From positions 806,001 through 870,000 of the forward strand of contig NZ_JBHSTP010000001.1 in assembly GCF_042660285.1 (NCBI RefSeq): a DNA stretch of 64,000 bases, in the 5' to 3' direction. Numbering within the stretch: the stretch's first letter is position 1; every line of letters begins with the position of its first letter. A program made the translations under genes and the position numbers. Positions 52,371 through 60,851 of the stretch are shown here, in pieces. This stretch comes from Luethyella okanaganae (GTDB lineage: Bacteria > Actinomycetota > Actinomycetes > Actinomycetales > Microbacteriaceae). Under the pieces are notes generated by a model that searched no databases, was not told where the DNA came from, and saw nothing but the letters and a program-made list of their open reading frames with translations.

Positions 52371-53323
52371 CCAATCTTCCACCGTCGACAGCGAACCTGC
52401 GTGGGGCCGTCGACCTGTCCTCGCTCGTGAACCGCCCTCAGCCGTCTGCAGAAGGAGGCACGGCCGGAGCCGCGGTCGAAGTGCCGAGCCTGTTGCTCGA
52501 GGGCACAGACGACAATTTCGGCGAAGTGCTCGACCTCTCGTTCAATGTTCCCGTGATCGTCCACCTCTGGGCGGAGCGGAGCGAGCCCAGCAGGCGGCTC
52601 ACGTCGTTGCTCGAGAAGATCACCCGGGAATTCGATGGCCGCATCGTCCTCGTCAAGGTCCAGGCCGACCAGAACCCGCAACTCGCGCAGGCCTTCCAGG
52701 CGCAGTCCGTGCCGACAGTCGCCGCGCTCGTCGCAGGGCGACCCGTTCAGCTGTTCGAGGGGACTATCCCCGAGGACCAGCTACGCTCCGTCTTCGACCA
52801 GGTCTTGCAGTTGGCAGCGCAGAACAGCGTGACGGGGATCGCGGCCGCCGCGGATGCCGGCGACGGCGAGCCGGGCGAGCCGGACGAGGCCGCACCCGCC
52901 GAGCAGCCGTTGCCACCGCACCACGCCGAAGCCTACGATGCCATCGAACGCGGTGACTACGCCGAGGCGATCACGCACTACGAGACCGCGATCGCCGAAG
53001 ACCCGCGTGACCATCTCGCCGTGGCCGGACTCGCTCAGATCAGCCTGGTTCAGCGGCTGCAGGACAAGAGCCTCGACGAGATCCGTTCGGCGGCGGCATC
53101 CGCCCCGGGCGACGTCGATGCTCAGCTCGATGTTGCGGACCTCGATCTCTCCGGAGGCCATATCGAGGACGCCTTCGACCGCTTGCTCACGCTGTTCCCC
53201 ACGCTCGACGCTGATGGCAAGAACCGGGTTCGCGAGCGACTCCTCGATTTCTTCGAGGTCGTCGGTCCCGAGGATCCGACGGCCACGACGGCGCGTGGTC
53301 GCCTCGCAATGCTGCTGTACTGA
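52367..53323 (+). CDS. thioredoxin-fold TPR protein (YbbN/CnoX-like), without redox cysteines
   Basis: A 318-residue protein. A thioredoxin fold at about 45-150 has WAERSEPSRR where the active WCxxC would be, so it cannot do disulfide chemistry; YVPTV-type cis-Pro is kept as QSVPTVAAL. TPR helices follow (about 180-318; AYDAIERGDYAEAITHYETA). YbbN/CnoX homologues are holdase co-chaperones. The GTG overlaps the upstream stop, so it is cotranscribed with the membrane protein gene. Confidence 0.85.
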   Translation: MTNLPPSTANLRGAVDLSSLVNRPQPSAEGGTAGAAVEVPSLLLEGTDDNFGEVLDLSFNVPVIVHLWAERSEPSRRLTSLLEKITREFDGRIVLVKVQADQNPQLAQAFQAQSVPTVAALVAGRPVQLFEGTIPEDQLRSVFDQVLQLAAQNSVTGIAAAADAGDGEPGEPDEAAPAEQPLPPHHAEAYDAIERGDYAEAITHYETAIAEDPRDHLAVAGLAQISLVQRLQDKSLDEIRSAAASAPGDVDAQLDVADLDLSGGHIEDAFDRLLTLFPTLDADGKNRVRERLLDFFEVVGPEDPTATTARGRLAMLLY

Positions 53324-53330
53324 CGAGCTG

Positions 53331-55547
53331 TCAGCGGCGGAGCTTGAGCCAGAGACCTGCGAGCGGTGGGAGCGTGATCTCGGCGGATGCCGGTCGACCG
53401 GCCCACGGGGCGTCCGTCGCCGTCACGCCACCCCAATTGCAGACTCCGGATCCGCCGAACTCGATCGCATCGGTGTTGAGCAGTTCTTCCCACTGACCGG
53501 CGAGGGGCAATCCTACTCGGAACCCCACATGCGGATTTCCCGAGAAGTTCATGATGCACGCGATCGGGTTGCCGTCGGTATCCCAGCGCAGGAACGAGAC
53601 GACGTTGTGGGCGGCGGCACCGCCATCGAGCCATTCGAAGCCGCCGGAGTCGTTGTCCCGCGACCACAAGGACGGATTCTCGCGATAGACGCGGTTGAGC
53701 TGGGCGACCAGGTCGAACAGGCCGCGATGTGACGGCTGGTCGAGCACCCACCAGTCGAGGCCGCGCTCCTCGCTCCACTCCGACGGCTGGCCGAACTCCT
53801 GGCCCATGAAGAGCAGTTGCTTGCCAGGATGCGCCCACATAAAGGCGAGATAGGCTCGAATGTTCGCGAGCTTCTGCCAGTGGTCGCCCGGCATCTTCTG
53901 CAGCAGCGAGCCTTTGCCATGCACCACCTCGTCGTGGCTGATCGGCAGGAGGAAGTTCTCGCTGAAGGCGTAGAGGAACGAGAAGGTGACCTCGCCGTGA
54001 TGGTAGGAGCGGTACAGCGGGTCGTTCTGGATGTATTGCAGAGTGTCGTGCATCCAGCCCATGTTCCATTTGAAGCCGAAGCCGAGTCCTCCGCTCGATG
54101 TCGGGGCCGTCACGCCGCCCCAGCTCGTCGACTCCTCGGCGATCATCACGGTGCCTGGATTGCGCCTGTACGCCGTCGCGGTGACCTCCTGCAGGAAGGC
54201 GATGGCTTCGAGGTTCTCGTTGCCTCCGTGGATGTTCGGCTCCCACTCGCCGTCGCTGCGGGAATAGTCGAGGTAGAGCATGGAGGCGACGGCGTCGACC
54301 CGGAGTCCGTCGACGTGAAACTCCTCGAGCCAGTACAGCGCGTTCGCCACGAGAAAGTTGCGCACCTGCTTCTGACCGAAGTCGAAGATGTGGGTGCCCC
54401 AGTCCGGCTGCTCGCCACGTCGGGGGTCGGGATGCTCGTACAGTGCCTGGCCGTCGAAGCGGGCGAGCGCCCACTCGTCCTTCGGGAAGTGCCCTGGCAC
54501 CCAGTCCATGAAGACGCCGATGCCCGCACGATGCAGCCGGTCGACGAGATAGCGCAGTTCGTCCGGATGACCGAAGCGACTCGTCGGCGCATAGTAGCCG
54601 GTGACCTGATAGCCCCAGGATCCGCCGAAAGGATGCTCTGCCAGGGGCATGAACTCCACGTGGGTATAGCCGAGTTCGTGGATGTACTCGATGAGGTGAT
54701 CGGCGGCGTCGCGGTAGCCGAGCCCGGGTCTCCATGAGCCGAGATGGATCTCGTAGACGCTCATCGCCTGGTCGTGGGGATCGGTAGCGGCCCGGCGGGC
54801 CATCCACTCCTCGTCGCCCCATCGATAGAACGTCTCGCCGACGATCGACGCCGTCGCCGGAGGCACCTCCGTATAGCGGGCCATCGGATCGGCGCGGCTC
54901 ACCCAGCCACCGGCCTGGGTGAGCAGCTCGAACTTGTAGGTGCTCCCGGGATGCAGCGCCGGCACGAACAGCTCCCACACGCCCGTCGCACCCATGTTGC
55001 GCATCGCGTGCTGGACGCCGTTCCAGCCGTTGAAGTCGCCGATGACGCGAACCGCCTTGGCGTGCGGTGCCCACACCGCGAATGCGGTCCCGCTCATTCC
55101 CGCGTCGACGCCCCAGTGGTCCTGGTGGTGCGCGCCGAGAACGTCCCACAGCCGTTCGTGGCGACCCTCTCCGATGAGGTGCAGGTCGAGTTCGCCAAGC
55201 GTCGGCGAATAACGGTAAGGGTCGTCGGCGAGCCACTCGCTGCCGTCGTCGTACCGCGTCTCGATCTCGTAGTCCTGGGGGCCGAGCAGACTGAGACCCT
55301 GCCAGATGCCGTGACCGATGTGGGCGAGCTCGATCCGTGCATCCGTTGCAAGCACGGCCTGCACCTCCCGAGCGAGGGGACGCAGGGCCCGGATGACGGT
55401 GACAGGGTCGGCGATCCCGGCCGCCGAGACGACATGCTGACCGAGAACCGAATGCGGATCGTAATGGCTGCCTGCGGCGACGGCGGCGAGAAGCTCGGGG
55501 GAGAGCCTAGGCAGGCGGATTCCTGCCTCGCCTTCTTCTCTCGTCAT
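53331..55547 (-). CDS. glgB: 1,4-alpha-glucan branching enzyme GlgB
   Basis: A 738-residue GH13 enzyme making alpha-1,6 branches in glycogen. Two N-terminal carbohydrate-binding-like domains (about 1-225; GTAFAVWAPHAKAVRVIGDF) precede the barrel with the catalytic Asp in HVDGLRVDAVASMLYLD and the Glu in MIAEESTSW; FLLPISHDEVVHGKGS is typical. The ATG at 55547 overlaps the glgE stop by 4 nt; the longer frame is rejected. Acts on chains made by GlgE. Confidence 0.96.
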   Translation of the reverse strand: MTREEGEAGIRLPRLSPELLAAVAAGSHYDPHSVLGQHVVSAAGIADPVTVIRALRPLAREVQAVLATDARIELAHIGHGIWQGLSLLGPQDYEIETRYDDGSEWLADDPYRYSPTLGELDLHLIGEGRHERLWDVLGAHHQDHWGVDAGMSGTAFAVWAPHAKAVRVIGDFNGWNGVQHAMRNMGATGVWELFVPALHPGSTYKFELLTQAGGWVSRADPMARYTEVPPATASIVGETFYRWGDEEWMARRAATDPHDQAMSVYEIHLGSWRPGLGYRDAADHLIEYIHELGYTHVEFMPLAEHPFGGSWGYQVTGYYAPTSRFGHPDELRYLVDRLHRAGIGVFMDWVPGHFPKDEWALARFDGQALYEHPDPRRGEQPDWGTHIFDFGQKQVRNFLVANALYWLEEFHVDGLRVDAVASMLYLDYSRSDGEWEPNIHGGNENLEAIAFLQEVTATAYRRNPGTVMIAEESTSWGGVTAPTSSGGLGFGFKWNMGWMHDTLQYIQNDPLYRSYHHGEVTFSFLYAFSENFLLPISHDEVVHGKGSLLQKMPGDHWQKLANIRAYLAFMWAHPGKQLLFMGQEFGQPSEWSEERGLDWWVLDQPSHRGLFDLVAQLNRVYRENPSLWSRDNDSGGFEWLDGGAAAHNVVSFLRWDTDGNPIACIMNFSGNPHVGFRVGLPLAGQWEELLNTDAIEFGGSGVCNWGGVTATDAPWAGRPASAEITLPPLAGLWLKLRR

Positions 55548-57592
55548 TCTCGGGTTCCTTCCGTCGATCGGCGCGCCACGAGAGGCGACACGCGCAGGAT
55601 GTGCACAGGCTCGGTGAAGGAGTCGATGCGCACGTAATTGTCGGCTCCCCACTCCCATGTCGCCCCGGTCACGAGGTTCTCGACGATGAACCGCTCGCCG
55701 ACGGCGAGGCCGAAAGCGGTCACCTCGAGGTGCACGATGGTCTCGCGCACCGAGTAGGGGTCGACGTTCGCAACGACCAGCAGCGCATCCGGCTCCCCGC
55801 TCGGGGTGAATGCTCCTGCGAGGTACTTGCTGTACACGAGGACGGAGTCATCGTCGCTGCGATGGAAACGGATGTTGCGCAACTGGCGCAGCGCCGGATG
55901 CTCGGCGCGGATGCGGTTGAGGATTCCGAGATAGAGCGAAAGGGAGCGCCCGGCCTTCTCGGCCGCGGCGAAGTCGCGTAACTTGAACTCGTACTTCTCG
56001 TTGTCGATTGCCTCTTCGGCGCCTGGACGAGCGACGTTCTCGAAGAGCTCGAACCCCGAGTACACGCCCCATGTCGGAGCCGCCGTCGCAGCGAGCGCAG
56101 CGCGGATCGTGAACGCGGCCGGCCCGCCGAATTGCAGGTACTCGGTCAGGATGTCGGGGGTGTTGACGAACAGATTGGGCCGCAAGAAGTCGGCGGTCTC
56201 GGTTGCGAGCCCGCCGAGGAACTCCTCGAGCTCGAGTTTCGTGTTCCGCCAGGTGAAGTAGGTGTAGGACTGCTGGAATCCGACCTTCGCGAGTGCCTGG
56301 AGCAGTGCGGGCCGGGTGAATGCCTCGGCCAAGAACACGACATCCGGATGCTCGCCGTTGACCTCGGCGATGAGCCACTCCCAGAAGTCGAGCGGTTTCG
56401 TGTGCGGATTGTCGACACGGAAGATGCGTATGCCCTGGTCGATCCAGAGCCGCACGATGCGCAGCACCTCGGCGCGGATCCCGTCCGGGTCGTTGTCGAA
56501 GTTGAGCGGATAGATGTCCTGGTACTTCTTCGGCGGGTTCTCGGCGAAGGCGATCGTGCCGTCGGGGAGCGCCGTGAACCACTCCGGGTGCTCGCGCACC
56601 CACGGATGATCGGGGGAGGCTTGGAGAGCGAGATCGATGGCGATCTCGATGCCGGCGTCCTTCGCCTTGCCGACGAAGTAGCGGAAGTCCTCGAATGTGC
56701 CGAGCTCCGGATGGATCGCGTCGTGCCCTCCCTCCGACGAGCCGATCGCCCAGGGCGATCCCGGATCGTTCGGCCCCGCGTCGAGAGTGTTGTTGGGACC
56801 TTTGCGGAAGGCACGGCCGATCGGATGGATGGGCGGCAGATAGACCACGTCGAAGCCCATGGCGGCGACCTCGTTCAGGCGTTTGACCGCGGTGCGGAAC
56901 GTCCCGCTCTTCCAGGAGCCGTCGGGGAGGCGCTTGGCGCCCTCTGAACGAGGGAAGAACTCGTACCAGGAGCCGACACCGGCACGGGTGCGCTCGACGC
57001 GCACCGTCCGCGACTCCGAAAGGGACTCGAGCCCTGCGATGGGCATCCGGTCGAGCACGGCGTGTAGCGCCGGACTCTGCAGCAGTCCGAGGCGGTCCAG
57101 CGCGTCCCGTTCGGTGTCGACGAGTTTCTTGGCCAGCGTCGTCAGCGTCCTGCGGTCGGCGGACGCCCGGCTCTTGTCCTTCGCGGCCCGTCCGAGGAGT
57201 GTCGAGCCGATCGCGAACATGAGCTCGACGTCGATGCCGGCCGGGACCTTGATCAGCGCATTGTGCTCCCAGGTGGCGAAGTCGTCGGCGAAGGCACGCA
57301 CGCGGTAGCTCCAGTCGCCCGTTGCGTCGAGCTGCACGAGCGCCTGCCAACGGTCGGTCCCCGGGGCGAGCGCCGTCATCCGATGCTGGGTATTCGTGCC
57401 GTCTGGAGACGTCAGCAGCAGTTCGACGCCGATGCGGTCGTGCCCTTCGCGGAACGCGGTCGCTTCGAAGGGCACGACCTCACCGGAGAAGGCTTTCGCC
57501 GGCCACAGATCGTCGGCCAGCTGCGGGGAGAGACCGAACACCGGAATGCGGCCGGTTCGTGCCGCGGTCTGAGCAACGCTGTTATTGGACAC
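55544..57592 (-). CDS. glgE: alpha-1,4-glucan:maltose-1-phosphate maltosyltransferase GlgE
   Basis: A 682-residue GH13_3 enzyme that extends glucans using maltose-1-phosphate. Diagnostic segments are VYLPPIHPIGRAFRKGPNNT, the catalytic-nucleophile region IRIFRVDNPHTKPLDFWEW, the acid in VVFLAEAFTRP and QSYTYFTWRNTKLEL. GTG at 57592 is taken as start; an ATG at 57643 is possible. glgB is coupled downstream and glgP is divergent. treS and maltokinase, often adjacent, are not in this window, so the maltose-1-phosphate source is elsewhere. Confidence 0.95.
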   Translation of the reverse strand: MSNNSVAQTAARTGRIPVFGLSPQLADDLWPAKAFSGEVVPFEATAFREGHDRIGVELLLTSPDGTNTQHRMTALAPGTDRWQALVQLDATGDWSYRVRAFADDFATWEHNALIKVPAGIDVELMFAIGSTLLGRAAKDKSRASADRRTLTTLAKKLVDTERDALDRLGLLQSPALHAVLDRMPIAGLESLSESRTVRVERTRAGVGSWYEFFPRSEGAKRLPDGSWKSGTFRTAVKRLNEVAAMGFDVVYLPPIHPIGRAFRKGPNNTLDAGPNDPGSPWAIGSSEGGHDAIHPELGTFEDFRYFVGKAKDAGIEIAIDLALQASPDHPWVREHPEWFTALPDGTIAFAENPPKKYQDIYPLNFDNDPDGIRAEVLRIVRLWIDQGIRIFRVDNPHTKPLDFWEWLIAEVNGEHPDVVFLAEAFTRPALLQALAKVGFQQSYTYFTWRNTKLELEEFLGGLATETADFLRPNLFVNTPDILTEYLQFGGPAAFTIRAALAATAAPTWGVYSGFELFENVARPGAEEAIDNEKYEFKLRDFAAAEKAGRSLSLYLGILNRIRAEHPALRQLRNIRFHRSDDDSVLVYSKYLAGAFTPSGEPDALLVVANVDPYSVRETIVHLEVTAFGLAVGERFIVENLVTGATWEWGADNYVRIDSFTEPVHILRVSPLVARRSTEGTRE

Positions 57593-57673
57593 ACTGTGAC
57601 CGTAGCGCGAAATCCATCCAAGAGTGCTCGCCCGTTTATGCATTCGTCATCCGACGGCTCTAGGGTTGTCGTC

Positions 57674-60238
57674 GTGAAGGCGATTCGCAAGTTTACGGTC
57701 AGAGCTGTTCTTCCTGAACCACTCGCTGCGTTGGAGGAGCTCGCAGGCAATCTCCGCTGGTCATGGCACGAGCCGACGCGCGAGTTGTTCGCGCATATCG
57801 CGCCCGAGATCTGGCGAGAAGTTGGCCACGACCCGATCGCCCTGCTCGGTGAGGTCGAGCCGGCCAGGCTCAGCGAGCTCGCCGCGGACGGCGGCTACGT
57901 CGACTGGGTCAGCCACCAGCGCGACGAGTTGCGGGCATATCTCGAGCAGCCGCGTTGGTACCAGTCGCTCGACGGCACAGCTCCCGGAACGATCGCCTAC
58001 TTCTCGCCCGAGTTCGGCATCGCAGCGGCTCTGCCGCAGTACTCCGGCGGCCTCGGCATCCTCGCCGGCGACCACCTCAAGAGCGCTTCGGATCTCGGTG
58101 TGCCCCTCGTCGGCGTCGGCCTGTTCTATCGCGCCGGATATTTCAGCCAAGCCATCTCGCCCGACGGCTGGCAGCTCGAGAGCTATCCCGTGCTCGATCC
58201 AGACGGCCTTCCGCTCGCGATCCTCCGCCGTCCGGACGGTTCGCCGGTGCAGGTCACGCTCGCGCTGCCCGACGATCGGACGCTGCACGCCCGGGTGTGG
58301 CAGGCAGCGGTCGGTCGTGTGCGACTGCTCTTGCTCGACACCGACATCCCCGACAACGGCGACGAGCTTCGGCTCGTAACCGACCGGCTCTACGGCGGCG
58401 GCGGAGAGCACCGGCTGCTGCAGGAGCTGCTGCTCGGCGTCGGCGGCGTTCGCGCCGTCAAAGCCTGGGCCGAACTCGCAGGAGCGTCTGAGCCCGAGGT
58501 GTTCCACACCAACGAGGGCCACGCCGGCTTCCTCGGCCTCGAGCGCATCGCCGACCTCATCGGCGACGGGCTCAGCTTCGCTGAGGCGCTCGAGGTGGTT
58601 CGCGCCGGAACGGTGTTCACCACGCACACTCCCGTCGCAGCCGGCATCGACCGCTTCGAGGCGAGCCTCGTCGAGCGCTACTTCTCCGCCGACCTCCTAC
58701 CGGGAGTAGCGGCGGCCGACGTGCTCGCGCTCGGCGCCGAGACCTCGGCCGATGGCGCAGGGGTGTTCAACATGGCATACATGGGCCTCCGGCTCGGCCG
58801 CCACGCCAACGGTGTCTCGAAGCTGCACGGAGAGGTCAGTCGGGCCATGTTCCGCGACCTCTGGCCCGGTTTCGACGTCGAAGAGGTGCCGATCACGTCG
58901 ATCACCAACGGCGTGCACGCGCCGACCTGGACCGATTCCGCTCTGCGATCGCTAGCACGGGCACAGCTGGGCGGGAGCGACACGACGGCGGCCGACTGGA
59001 ACTCGGCCCAGCTCGGCGACGACGAGCTCTGGAGCGTGCGCAACGACATGCGCCGACAGCTCGTTCTGGACGCTCGTGAGCGCACGACGAAAGCCTGGCA
59101 GAAGCAGAATCCCGGCGGAATCGCACCCGGCTGGATGGGCGAGATCCTCGATCCCGCCGTCCTCACCATCGGCTTCGCGCGCCGTGTTCCGACCTACAAA
59201 CGGCTCACCCTCATGCTGCACGACCAGGAGAGGCTGCGTGGCCTGCTGCTGCATCCGACGCGCCCCGTTCAGATCGTGATCGCCGGCAAGTCACACCCGG
59301 CCGACGACGAGGGCAAGCGGCTCATCCAGCAGCTTGTGCGATTCGCCGCGGAGCCAGAGGTGCGCGAACGCATCGTGTTCCTGCCCGACTACGACATCGC
59401 GATGGCACAGCTGCTCTATCCCGGCACGGACGTCTGGTTGAACAACCCGTTGCGCCCGCTCGAGGCCTGCGGCACCTCCGGTATGAAGGCCGCCCTCAAC
59501 GGCGTGCTCAATCTCTCGATCCTCGATGGCTGGTGGAGCGAGTACTTCGACGGTGAGAACGGCTGGGCCATCCCCTCGGCTGATTCCGCCGGAGACGCCG
59601 CCGAGCGTGACAAGCTCGAGGCCGAGTCCCTATACGACCTGATCGAGCACCAGATCGTGCCACGTTTCTACGAGCGAGACCACGATGGTCTTCCCGTGCG
59701 CTGGCTGCAGTCGATTCGACACACGCTCGCGACGCTCTCACCAGAGCTCAGCGCGGACCGCATGGTGCGCGAGTACGTGCAGCGCATGTACCGGCCGGCC
59801 GGAGACGCCGAGGCCCTGCTCTCGGCCAACCACTACGAGGCCGCGCGAGCGCTCGCCGCGTGGAAGGCGCGGGTCGTCGCGGCGTGGCCGGGCGTCTCTG
59901 TCGCACATGTGGAGTCCGGCGGTGTCACCGCCGTGCCGCAGGTCGGCGACGAGCTGCACCTGCGCGCGCATGTCAACCTCGGTTCGCTCGTGCCCGACGA
60001 TGTCGCCGTCGAGGTCGTCTATGGTCGCAGCCACAACGGTGACGATCTCCGCGAGGTCGAGATCCGCGAGCTCGAACCGTCGGCGGAAGCCGCCGCGTCG
60101 GAGGGCAAGCCGGTGCTGTTCACCGGGACCGTCGAACTCGCACGCGCGGGCGGCTTCGGCTACACGGTGCGGGTGGTACCGAAGAACGCGCTCCTCGCCG
60201 GTTCGGCCGAGATGGGGCTTATCGCCGTCGCGAGCTGA
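57674..60238 (+). CDS. glgP: alpha-glucan phosphorylase
   Basis: An 854-residue phosphorylase of the actinobacterial/thermophile type releasing glucose-1-phosphate. It has NLRWSWHEPTRELF near the N-terminus, FSPEFGIAAALPQYSGGLG, NEGHAGFLGLERI and the PLP site EACGTSGMKAALNGVLNLSI with the Schiff-base Lys. TAGGGT, 7 nt, GTG at 57674 marks a leaderless start; the longer frame overlaps the divergent glgE and is rejected. Confidence 0.96.
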   Translation: MKAIRKFTVRAVLPEPLAALEELAGNLRWSWHEPTRELFAHIAPEIWREVGHDPIALLGEVEPARLSELAADGGYVDWVSHQRDELRAYLEQPRWYQSLDGTAPGTIAYFSPEFGIAAALPQYSGGLGILAGDHLKSASDLGVPLVGVGLFYRAGYFSQAISPDGWQLESYPVLDPDGLPLAILRRPDGSPVQVTLALPDDRTLHARVWQAAVGRVRLLLLDTDIPDNGDELRLVTDRLYGGGGEHRLLQELLLGVGGVRAVKAWAELAGASEPEVFHTNEGHAGFLGLERIADLIGDGLSFAEALEVVRAGTVFTTHTPVAAGIDRFEASLVERYFSADLLPGVAAADVLALGAETSADGAGVFNMAYMGLRLGRHANGVSKLHGEVSRAMFRDLWPGFDVEEVPITSITNGVHAPTWTDSALRSLARAQLGGSDTTAADWNSAQLGDDELWSVRNDMRRQLVLDARERTTKAWQKQNPGGIAPGWMGEILDPAVLTIGFARRVPTYKRLTLMLHDQERLRGLLLHPTRPVQIVIAGKSHPADDEGKRLIQQLVRFAAEPEVRERIVFLPDYDIAMAQLLYPGTDVWLNNPLRPLEACGTSGMKAALNGVLNLSILDGWWSEYFDGENGWAIPSADSAGDAAERDKLEAESLYDLIEHQIVPRFYERDHDGLPVRWLQSIRHTLATLSPELSADRMVREYVQRMYRPAGDAEALLSANHYEAARALAAWKARVVAAWPGVSVAHVESGGVTAVPQVGDELHLRAHVNLGSLVPDDVAVEVVYGRSHNGDDLREVEIRELEPSAEAAASEGKPVLFTGTVELARAGGFGYTVRVVPKNALLAGSAEMGLIAVAS

Positions 60239-60271
60239 CCCTCCGTCTCCTCCTTCGAGCTCCTCCCCCCT

Positions 60272-60327
60272 CGAGACTGCATGAATCGTCGATTCGGGCC
60301 GCCATTTCAACGATTCATGCAGTCTCG
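60272..60327. repeat. 18-bp inverted repeat between glgP and ybaK
   Basis: Perfect 18-bp arms at 60272-60289 and 60310-60327, separated by 20 nt, between two convergent genes. A second, smaller palindrome (GAATCG-T-CGATTC, 60283-60295) overlaps the left arm. There is no T-run. It may be a bidirectional terminator or a small dispersed palindromic element. Confidence 0.8.
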
Positions 60328-60349
60328 CGAGAGAGAGAACGGGGCAGCG

Positions 60350-60838
60350 TCAGCGCGCGATCGGCGCGAACGTGGCACCCGTGACCGACGCGAGGTCATC
60401 GGGGGCCAGTTCGATGTCGAGGCCGCGTCGCCCTCCCGACACGAAGATCGTGTCGTAGAGGATCGCCGTCTCGTCGATGACGGTCTCGAGCGGGGTCTTC
60501 TGACCGATCGGGCTGATTCCGCCGACGACGTATCCCGTCTTGCGCTCGGCCAGCTTGGGGTCGGCCATCGTCGCGCGTTTCGCGGCGACGGCCGCGGCGA
60601 GTGCCTTCACGTCGAGCTGGCCCGTCACAGGAACCACTCCGACGACGAGACGACCGTCCGCCTCGACGAGGAGCGTCTTGAATACGCGTTCGGGTTCGAG
60701 CTCGAGCTTCTCGGCCGCCTCGAGACCGAAGTTCTTCGTGGCGGGGTCGTGTTCGTAACCGTGGGGCGTGAACCGCACGCCGGCACGCATGAGCGCGACG
60801 GTCGCCAGCGTGCCGGCCGAGACATCCGCTCTCTTCAT
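60350..60838 (-). CDS. ybaK: Cys-tRNA(Pro) deacylase YbaK/EbsC
   Basis: A 162-residue trans-editing factor that hydrolyses mischarged Cys-tRNA(Pro). Family motifs are VFKTLLVEADGRLVVGVVPV, the Lys in LDVKALAAAV, and TGYVVGGISPIGQKTPLETV. It is on the same strand as glgX, 13 nt downstream of it, so it may be cotranscribed. Confidence 0.92.
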   Translation of the reverse strand: MKRADVSAGTLATVALMRAGVRFTPHGYEHDPATKNFGLEAAEKLELEPERVFKTLLVEADGRLVVGVVPVTGQLDVKALAAAVAAKRATMADPKLAERKTGYVVGGISPIGQKTPLETVIDETAILYDTIFVSGGRRGLDIELAPDDLASVTGATFAPIAR

Positions 60839-60851
60839 CGCCCTCCCTCGG

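Noticed and set aside
53122..55236. 704-codon open frame on the minus strand
   Set aside because: A different frame of the glgB region giving an Arg-rich product; the true GlgB frame has all catalytic motifs.
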